Positions 30,682 to 35,482 of a stretch of DNA of 35,482 bases are shown here, in pieces (the stretch's first letter is position 1; each line of letters begins with the position of its first letter). Both the position numbers and the translations under genes were made by a program. This DNA comes from Actinomycetota bacterium (lineage in GTDB: Bacteria > Actinomycetota > Nitriliruptoria > Nitriliruptorales > Nitriliruptoraceae), in the NCBI GenBank assembly GCA_019348135.1, contig JAHWJY010000019.1, positions 1 through 35,482 on the forward strand, read 5' to 3'. Under the pieces are notes generated by a model. The model ran no database searches, had not been told where the DNA came from, and worked only from the letters and a program-made list of their open reading frames with translations.

Positions 30682-31079
30682 CCACCCCGTACAACTACCC
30701 CCGGTTCACGGCGGACGACTCGGGATGGCCGAGCTCTGGCGATCCCGGGACGCCGTCATCGACGTTCGGCAGCTTCACCTGACCGTACTGTGCAGCTGAG
30801 GGTCCTCAGCTCGACGCCGCGGCCGACCGCAACCCCGAGCTCACGTGGGTGTTCGTCTACACCCGGGAGGCCCACCCCGGTGAGCACGTCGGGCTCCCGA
30901 ACATGACCTGGGTCATCGGGCGAGGTGGGCGCATCGTCTACAAGGCCGACTGGACGAGCGCCGAGAACGTCGAGGGCTTCGTGCGGCGCTACCGCCAGGC
31001 CCGCAGCGACGGGCCGCGGGCCTACGACGAGTTCAAGCACGCCGAGGAGATCTGGTCGACCCGCGACAGGGACATGTGA
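30678..31079 (+). CDS. Deiodinase/redoxin-like selenoprotein with in-frame TGA = Sec35 (compact form)
   Basis: Read through TGA 30780-30782, a 133-residue frame runs from GTG 30678 (GAGGAG upstream) to 31079. The active site is FGSFT-U35-PYC38, like FGSCTUPPF of iodothyronine deiodinases and related bacterial redoxins. The next strand, WVFVYTREAHPGE, matches their VIYIEEAH region, and the end MTWVIGRGGRIVYKADWT matches their last strands. A perfect stem with a GGTC loop follows the TGA. Starts and stops overlap the neighbours by 4 and 1 bases, so the frame is under translational coupling. Odd point: compared with the family as I know it, about 20 residues before FGSFT and about 40 between AHPGE and GLPNMTW are missing, both in frame, so the thioredoxin fold is reduced or the gene is beginning to decay. 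Confidence 0.8.
30780..30811 (+). promoter_or_regulatory. Bacterial SECIS-like element of the Sec-redoxin
   Basis: After the TGA come 11 bases, then AGCTGAG (30794-30800), loop GGTC (30801-30804) and CTCAGCT (30805-30811): a perfect 7-bp stem. The loop starts 18 bases after the TGA, and GGUC matches the SelB-contact bases of the E. coli fdhF SECIS. This is strong evidence that the TGA is decoded as selenocysteine. Confidence 0.82.
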
Positions 31080-32326
31080 TGACGCACTCGACGACCTGCA
31101 CCTTCACCAACGCCCGCGGACAGGAGCTCTCGGCGCGGATCGAACATCCCGAGGGGCAGGTCCTCGCCACGGCCCTGTTCGCCCACTGCTTCACGTGCTC
31201 CAAGGACCTGCGGGCCGCCCGTCGCCTGACCCGTGCGCTCGCCGAGCGCGGCATCGCCGTGCTGTCGTTCGACTTCGCGGGCCTGGGGTCGAGCGAGGGC
31301 GACTTCCGCACCTCGACGTTCTCCGCGGACGTCGACGACCTCGTGGCCGCCGCCGGCTACCTCGCCGACACCCTGCGTCCGCCGACCCTGCTGGTCGGGC
31401 ACTCGCTCGGTGGGGCTGCCGTCCTCACGGCGGCCAGCCGCATCGACGGTGTCGAGGCGGTCGCGACGATCGGCGCCCCGGCCGACGTCTCCCACGTCAC
31501 CGACGTCTTCGCCGGCGAGCTCGACACCATCCGGGACCGGGGCGAGGCCGTCGTGACGCTGGCGGGCCGGCCGTTCACGATCGGCGCCGACTTCGTCGAG
31601 GACCTGAACGAGCACCGTCTCCTCGACACCGTCCGCCGCCTCGACGCCGCCCTGCTGTTCCTCCACGCCCCGCTCGACGACACCGTGAGCGTCGACAACG
31701 CACGGCTGCTGTTCGAGGCGGCGCACCACCCCAAGAGCTTCGTCTCGCTCGCCGACGCCGACCACCTGCTCACCGACGAGGCGGACGCGCGCTACGCCGC
31801 CGAGGTCGTCTCCGCCTGGGCCAGCCGCTACCTGGAGCAGATCCCGACCGACCCGGACGACAGCGGTCAGCGGGCGCCCCTGCCGCGGGGGTCGGGGTCG
31901 TACGACGACGCCACGACGACGGCACGGACGAGGGAGGGCCTCACGACGGAGGTGTCCACCCGCGGGTTCGCGCTGACGGCCGACGAGCCGCGGTCCTTCG
32001 GTGGCGCCGAGACCGGTCCCACCCCCTACGACTACCTGGCCGCAGCGCTCGCCTCCTGCACGTCGATGACGGTCCGGATGTACGCCGACCGCAAGGGGAT
32101 CGCGCTCGACGACGTCACGACCACGGTCACGTTCGACCGCGTCCACGCGCGCGACTGCGCCAACTGCGAGCACACCGACGGTCGGATCGGACGGTTGACC
32201 CGGACCGTCGCCCTGGGCGGTGACCTGGACCAGGGGACACGCGACCGGTTGCTGTCGATCGCCGACCGCTGCCCCGTGCACCGGACCCTCGAGGGTCAGA
32301 TCGAGATCCACACCACCGCGGGGTGA
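31079..32326 (+). CDS. Bifunctional alpha/beta hydrolase - OsmC family protein
   Basis: A 415-residue fusion. Residues 1-255 are an alpha/beta hydrolase with oxyanion-side AHCFTCSKDLRAARRLTRAL, the nucleophile elbow GHSLGG (S109) and a late acid/His pair (HAPLDDTV, DADHLL). Residues about 275-415 are an OsmC/Ohr-type peroxidase domain with C327 in ALASCTSMTVRMYAD and C398 in DRCPVHRTLEG, the usual two-cysteine organic hydroperoxidase pair. This fusion is known in many bacteria; it may hydrolyse and reduce acyl or lipid peroxides. The ATG overlaps the stop of the Sec-redoxin (TGATG); GTG 31076 is possible. It is the last gene of the ECF operon. Confidence 0.92.
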   Translation: MTHSTTCTFTNARGQELSARIEHPEGQVLATALFAHCFTCSKDLRAARRLTRALAERGIAVLSFDFAGLGSSEGDFRTSTFSADVDDLVAAAGYLADTLRPPTLLVGHSLGGAAVLTAASRIDGVEAVATIGAPADVSHVTDVFAGELDTIRDRGEAVVTLAGRPFTIGADFVEDLNEHRLLDTVRRLDAALLFLHAPLDDTVSVDNARLLFEAAHHPKSFVSLADADHLLTDEADARYAAEVVSAWASRYLEQIPTDPDDSGQRAPLPRGSGSYDDATTTARTREGLTTEVSTRGFALTADEPRSFGGAETGPTPYDYLAAALASCTSMTVRMYADRKGIALDDVTTTVTFDRVHARDCANCEHTDGRIGRLTRTVALGGDLDQGTRDRLLSIADRCPVHRTLEGQIEIHTTAG

Positions 32327-32355
32327 CCCCGGGGCCACCCCACCGTCCCCGCGGT
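32315..32355. terminator. Bidirectional hairpin between convergent genes
   Basis: ACCGCGGGG (32315-32323) and CCCCGCGGT (32347-32355) are a perfect 9-bp inverted repeat spanning both stop codons. A nested CCCCGGGG palindrome (32327-32334) lies inside. Its place between the ends of the OsmC fusion and mycoredoxin genes suggests a shared terminator, although no U-tract is present. Confidence 0.5.
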
Positions 32356-32681
32356 CAACCGCCCAGGAGCCTCGTCAGGACCCGCGCGACCATGCCCGTC
32401 GCCGGCGGCCCGTACCCGTCGGGCAGGTCCTCCGGCCGCTCGTCAGCGACCGCCCGCAGCACGTCCTGGACCGCGGGGTTGACGAGGGCGATGTCGGCGA
32501 CGCGCACGGTCGGCACCGTCTCGTTCCCGCCGGCGACGTGCCGGACGAACGCGGCCGCCGCGTCGTCCTGCCAGATGTCGACCCGGTCGACCGCCAGGCC
32601 GGCTCGATCGAGGCCCCGGAGCAGCGAGGAGCAGAACGCGCAGCCGGGACGCCAGTAGACGGTGACGGCCTGTTCGTTCAC
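32355..32681 (-). CDS. Mycoredoxin/glutaredoxin-like protein
   Basis: A 108-residue glutaredoxin-fold protein: VTVYWRPGCAFCSSLLRGLD with the redox pair C14 and C17, VDIWQDDAAAAFVRHVAGGN, then the cis-Pro segment ETVPTVRVADIALVNP. This is the mycoredoxin pattern, which uses mycothiol to reduce mixed disulfides in actinobacteria. The C-terminal extension (PATGMVARVLTRLLGG) is amphipathic. GTG 32681 has GGAGA upstream. It is convergent to the OsmC fusion, with the shared hairpin covering its stop. It could supply electrons to the selenoproteins upstream, but that is inference. Confidence 0.9.
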   Translation of the reverse strand: MNEQAVTVYWRPGCAFCSSLLRGLDRAGLAVDRVDIWQDDAAAAFVRHVAGGNETVPTVRVADIALVNPAVQDVLRAVADERPEDLPDGYGPPATGMVARVLTRLLGG

Positions 32682-32712
32682 CGGGTCTCCGATGCCGGGG
32701 ATCGTGACCTTC

Positions 32713-32740
32713 GGAACCACGGCGGACCCGGGCGTCTTCC
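32713..32740 (+). promoter_or_regulatory. Candidate ECF promoter of the alpha/beta hydrolase gene
   Basis: GGAACC (32713-32718), 14 bases, CGTCTTCC (32733-32740), nearly identical in layout to the site at 29000-29027 in front of the sigma operon. A 12-bp palindrome, CCGTCCGGACGG (32739-32750), follows at the likely transcription start. Confidence 0.3.
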
Positions 32741-32832
32741 GTCCGGACGGCGGCGCCCGGACGGGATGCCGCTCCGCACGTCCCGTCGTGCGGCGCACCC
32801 TGGGGGACCGGACCCCGATCCGGGAGTGGAGC

Positions 32833-33684
32833 ATGAGCATGACGAGTCGACAGGCCGAGGTGGATGGCGTCCCGGTGCGCTGGGAGGAGGAGGGCGACGG
32901 TCTGCCGGTGGTGCTCATCCACGGCATCCCCACGAGCCCCGACCTGTGGCGCCACGTCACACCCCGACTTCCCGGCGTGCGCGTGCTGGCCTTCGAGATG
33001 GTGGGCTACGGACGAAGCATCCCGGCCGGGCGCGAGCACGACATCTCCGTCGCCGCGCAGGCGAGCTACCTCGACGCGTGGCTGGACCACCTGGACGTCG
33101 AACGTGCCGTCCTGGTCGGCCACGACCTCGGTGGGGGCGTCGCCCAGATCGCCGCCGTCACGCGACCCGAGCGGTGTGCCGGCCTCGTGCTGACCAACGC
33201 GATCGCCTACGACTCCTGGCCGATCCCCAGCGTCAAGGCCCTCCGCGCCACCTCCCGTCTCCTCGCCCGCACCCCCGATGCCCCCTTCAAGGCGCTCATG
33301 GGGACCCTGCTCGCGCGTGGCCACGACGACCTGGAGATGGCCGCCGAGTCCCTCGACGTCCACTACCGCCACTACGCGGACGCCGACGGGGCCGCCGGGA
33401 TGGCGCGGCAGGTGCGGGCCCTGGACGTGAACGACACGCTCGCGGTGGCCGACCGGCTCCCGGACCTCGACGTCCCCGCCCGTATCGTCTGGGGCCTCGC
33501 CGACCGGTTCCAGACCGCCGACTACGGCGAGCGACTCGCCCGCGACCTCGGCACCCGCCCGATCGGCATCACCGGCGGCAAGCACTTCACCCCCGAGGAC
33601 CACCCGGGCCCCGTCGCGGACGCCGTGCTCGATCTGGTGGCCGAGGTCGAGCGGACCCCGGACCTCGCGCGTCAGGCCCGGTGA
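32833..33684 (+). CDS. Alpha/beta hydrolase with Asp nucleophile (epoxide hydrolase/dehalogenase-like)
   Basis: A 283-residue alpha/beta hydrolase. The oxyanion motif is VVLIHGIPTSPDLWRHV. The nucleophile elbow is VLVGHDLGGGVAQ with D98 instead of Ser, as in epoxide hydrolases and haloalkane/haloacetate dehalogenases. The acid is probably D224 in WGLADRFQ and the base H251 in GGKHFTPEDHP. A cap domain lies at about residues 135-210. Substrate unknown. ATG 32833 has a GGAG-containing leader; ATG 32839 is possible. It is divergent from mycoredoxin over 151 bp and converges on the MFS gene with 6 bp between stops. Confidence 0.88.
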   Translation: MSMTSRQAEVDGVPVRWEEEGDGLPVVLIHGIPTSPDLWRHVTPRLPGVRVLAFEMVGYGRSIPAGREHDISVAAQASYLDAWLDHLDVERAVLVGHDLGGGVAQIAAVTRPERCAGLVLTNAIAYDSWPIPSVKALRATSRLLARTPDAPFKALMGTLLARGHDDLEMAAESLDVHYRHYADADGAAGMARQVRALDVNDTLAVADRLPDLDVPARIVWGLADRFQTADYGERLARDLGTRPIGITGGKHFTPEDHPGPVADAVLDLVAEVERTPDLARQAR

Positions 33685-33690
33685 CGGCGG

Positions 33691-34920
33691 TCACGAGGTG
33701 GACGGTCGGATCCCCGGACGGGCGCCCAGGAGTCCGGCCATCCCGGCCACGAGGAGCAGCGCGCCGCCGAACACGTAGACCGCGGCGATCCCGACCGCGT
33801 CGGCGAGGAGACCCCCCACGGCGAGCGACAGCAGGCGACCGAGCTGCCAGATCGCGTCGAAGCTCGCGAACACCCGTCCGCGGGTGTCCTCGCTCGTCTC
33901 GGCCTGCAGCAACGAGTTGAACGTCACCATCCCCGTGGACGTGCCGACCCCGTAGACCCCCAGCGCGCCCATCGCGACCGGGAGGCTGCGGAACGCCGCC
34001 AGCACGAGATCGACGACCCCCCGCAGCAGGAACGGACCGAACACGAACCCGACCCGCCGCGGGTCCGCCACGAGCCTGGTGAGCACCAGCGGGCCGACGG
34101 CCGCACCGACCCCGATCGCCGCCAGCAGCAGGCCGAACCCGTCGGCGTCGACGCCGAGGTGGTCCGTCGCGAGGACGATCAGCAGGGCGCTCGTCGCGCC
34201 GGCCGACAGGGCGGCCAGCGCCTGGACGGTCGCCATCAACCGCAGCAGCGGGGTCCGGGCGATGAGCTGGACGCCCTCCACCGCGCGGGTCCACCACGCC
34301 CGACGCTCGGCCGCGGCATCCGTCGCGGCGGGAGCGACGGTCACGATCCGCACGAGCACCGCGGCGGACACGGCGTAGGTGGCCGCGTTGACCAGGAACG
34401 CCGGGGTCGGCCCGAGGATGGCCACCATCCCGCCGGCGAGCGGCGCCAACGCGATCTGGGAGACCACGGCGGCGGTCCACAGCCCGCTGTTCCCGGCGAT
34501 CAACTCGTCCTCGTCGACGACGAGCGGGAGCACCGACTGCGACGCCGGGTTGAAGAACACCGCGCCGGCGGACAGGCCGAACGCGACGGCGTACACGGCG
34601 CCGACCGACCCGGCGACGAGCGGGAGCAGCAGGGCCAGGCCCATCCGCCACAGGTCCGCGGCGATCATGACCCGCACCGCCGGCAGCCGGTCGATCACCG
34701 CCCCGGCGACGGGCGCCAGCAGCAGCACCGGGACGATCTCCGCGACGACGACGCCGGTCACGCCGAGGCCGGATCCGGTCAGCTGGAAGACCAGCACGGC
34801 CAGCGCGACGGTGTTGAACACGTCGCCCCAGCGCGACACGGTCTGGGCGGTCCACAGGCGCCGGTAGGCCGGACGCGCCAGCACGGAGCGCAGCCCACGA
34901 CGGTCCGGGTACGACGGCAG
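33691..34920 (-). CDS. MFS transporter (enterobactin exporter/EntS-like type)
   Basis: A major facilitator of about 409 residues with about 12 helices. It opens LARPAYRRLWTAQTVSRWGD, the usual start of EntS/MFS_3-type exporters, and contains VVAEIVPVLLLAPVAGAVID with the loop-2/3 motif end RLPAVRVM, and ASFDAIWQLGRLLSLAVGG near the C-terminus. The substrate is unknown, probably a drug or small metabolite. The start is unusual: AGGAGG (34933-34928) is followed 7 bases later by CTG 34920, while the next normal start is GTG 34884 without a good ribosome-binding site; the frame has no Met near. The MerR gene lies 17 bp upstream, so they may share a transcript. Confidence 0.85.
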   Translation of the reverse strand: MPSYPDRRGLRSVLARPAYRRLWTAQTVSRWGDVFNTVALAVLVFQLTGSGLGVTGVVVAEIVPVLLLAPVAGAVIDRLPAVRVMIAADLWRMGLALLLPLVAGSVGAVYAVAFGLSAGAVFFNPASQSVLPLVVDEDELIAGNSGLWTAAVVSQIALAPLAGGMVAILGPTPAFLVNAATYAVSAAVLVRIVTVAPAATDAAAERRAWWTRAVEGVQLIARTPLLRLMATVQALAALSAGATSALLIVLATDHLGVDADGFGLLLAAIGVGAAVGPLVLTRLVADPRRVGFVFGPFLLRGVVDLVLAAFRSLPVAMGALGVYGVGTSTGMVTFNSLLQAETSEDTRGRVFASFDAIWQLGRLLSLAVGGLLADAVGIAAVYVFGGALLLVAGMAGLLGARPGIRPSTS

Positions 34921-34937
34921 GAACGGTCCTCCTGGAG

Positions 34938-35336
34938 CTACGGACGGGTGACGGCGCGGCAGATCTCGCCCGGCGGGCAGTCGGCCGGGTCGAGCTCGTC
35001 GAGACGTGAGCGCAGCCGACGGAGCTGGTCCCGCGTGCGCCGGAGCTTGCGCAGACGGGCCTCCACGTCGCCGAGCCGCTCGTCGACGACCTCGGCCACG
35101 TGCTGACACGGGGCGCGACCGTCGTCGCGCACCGCGAGCACCTCACCGATCTGGCGCAGCGTGAGCCCCGCCGCCTGCGCCTGCCGGATGAAGGCGACCC
35201 GCTGGACGATCGCCGGGTCGTAGTCCCGGTAGCCGCCCGCGGTCCGGTCGGGCGCGGGGAGCAGCCCCTGCTGCTCGTAGTAGCGCAGCGTCTTCGCGGT
35301 CACCCCGGTCGCCTCGGCCAGCTCGCCGATCAACAT
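34938..35336 (-). CDS. MerR family metal-responsive regulator
   Basis: A 132-residue MerR protein. The winged HTH is LIGELAEATGVTAKTLRYYE and QQGLLPAPDRTAGGYRDYDP; the following coiled coil runs from about residue 80 to 115. Cysteines at C77 (PCQHV), C120 and C126 (DCPPGEIC) sit at the positions used for metal or thiophilic ligands in the MerR, CadR and PbrR groups, so heavy metal sensing is likely. ATG 35336 is chosen; GTG 35351, next to the operator and with GGAAGG upstream, is the alternative. It is divergent from the partial DGCPNW gene, whose promoter has a classic MerR dyad. Confidence 0.9.
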   Translation of the reverse strand: MLIGELAEATGVTAKTLRYYEQQGLLPAPDRTAGGYRDYDPAIVQRVAFIRQAQAAGLTLRQIGEVLAVRDDGRAPCQHVAEVVDERLGDVEARLRKLRRTRDQLRRLRSRLDELDPADCPPGEICRAVTRP

Positions 35337-35351
35337 CGTGGCCCCGGTCAC

Positions 35352-35383
35352 TTGACCTTCCAGTGAGGTGGAAGGTCTACCGT
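35352..35383 (+). promoter_or_regulatory. MerR-type promoter and operator
   Basis: ACCTTCCA (35355-35362), 6 bases, TGGAAGGT (35369-35376) is a perfect inverted repeat. It sits between TTGACC (-35, 35352-35357) and TACCGT (-10, 35378-35383), whose spacer is 20 bases. A lengthened spacer filled by such a dyad is the hallmark of MerR-activated promoters. It would drive the gene at 35410 and also repress merR. Confidence 0.8.
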
Positions 35384-35409
35384 ACCGGCCATCGACGAGG
35401 AGCCGCACC

Positions 35410-35482
35410 ATGGACGTGACGTTGCTGTACTTCGACGGCTGCCCCAACTGGGAGACGACCGACGCGCACCTCCGGCTCCTCG
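35410..35482 (+). CDS. Thioredoxin-like DGCPNW protein, partial
   Basis: Only 24 codons are inside the window: MDVTLLYFDGCPNWETTDAH and a few more. The beta strand followed by DGCPNW is the start of a small thioredoxin/glutaredoxin-fold family common next to MerR genes and metal-detoxification loci in actinobacteria. GAGGAG lies upstream of ATG 35410, which follows the MerR promoter. The active-site Cys is encoded by TGC, not TGA. Function beyond a thiol role cannot be read from the fragment. Confidence 0.65.
   Translation, partial: MDVTLLYFDGCPNWETTDAHLRLL

Noticed and set aside
30849-31079. Stand-alone 76-aa ORF starting at GTG 30849
   Set aside because: The same frame reaches back through TGA 30780 to GTG 30678, which is coupled by GTGA to the TVP38 gene; the short ORF would miss the UxxC site.
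1-35482. tRNA, rRNA, CRISPR array, insertion sequence or phage attachment site
   Set aside because: None was seen by eye: no spaced identical repeats, no transposase or integrase motifs, no rRNA-like stretch. A short tRNA could still be missed without a covariance-model search.

Overview
The window is very G+C-rich with strong third-position G/C, many GTG starts (plus one TTG and one probable CTG) and many 4-base GTGA/ATGA gene overlaps. The content points to an actinobacterium (Actinomycetota): a DesA3/Rv3230c-type desaturase pair, a Ddn-like F420-type protein, a mycoredoxin, ECF42 with a DGPF protein, and an LPxTG surface protein. I cannot name the genus; a deep-branching high-GC lineage such as Nitriliruptoria is only a guess. 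No rRNA, tRNA, CRISPR array, transposase or phage gene was seen.

Left part (1-18 kb). In order it holds: the edge of a fatty-acid desaturase with its flavin/2Fe-2S reductase; small membrane proteins; an orphan MEDS-domain histidine kinase; a 40-aa basic protein and a PH-like protein; the DGPF-ECF42 pair; a secreted protein; a TetR module (quinone oxidoreductase, TetR, Ddn-like protein) whose operators are visible as CTTAC-N3-GTACG sites and a perfect 36-bp palindrome; a lipoprotein; a large LPxTG beta-propeller protein; a PhzF-like protein; an AhpD-like/DUF427 operon; DoxX; and an isochorismatase-like hydrolase fused to a PRC-barrel-like domain.

Central and right part (18-32.7 kb). This is the most interesting region. 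Two genes carry an in-frame TGA exactly where their families have the catalytic Cys/Sec of a UxxC motif, and each TGA is followed at the right distance by a perfect stem-loop. One is a peroxiredoxin-like protein (20140-20700, minus; U45-x-x-C48). The other is a deiodinase/redoxin-like protein (30678-31079, plus; U35-x-x-C38), whose SECIS-like loop is GGTC. Between them lies a locus resembling the poorly understood E. coli ydjXZ-ynjBCDF genes: YnjB-like binding protein, ATPase, a YnjC split into two permeases, YnjF-like CDP-alcohol phosphotransferase and a TVP38/TMEM64 protein. Interleaved are two flavin disulfide reductases (both C-x4-C), two zinc-type anti-sigma factors, an ECF sigma factor and a hydrolase-OsmC fusion. 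Two operon arms result. The minus arm runs permeases - disulfide reductase - membrane protein - anti-sigma - membrane protein - Sec-peroxiredoxin. The plus arm runs sigma - anti-sigma - TVP38 - Sec-redoxin - hydrolase/OsmC, with every junction overlapping by 1 to 4 bases. My reading is an envelope/thiol redox-stress system that uses selenoproteins and a YnjBCDF-type importer of unknown substrate.

Right edge (32-35.5 kb): a mycoredoxin, an alpha/beta hydrolase with an Asp nucleophile, an MFS exporter with a metal-type MerR regulator, a classic MerR operator, and the start of a thioredoxin-like DGCPNW protein.
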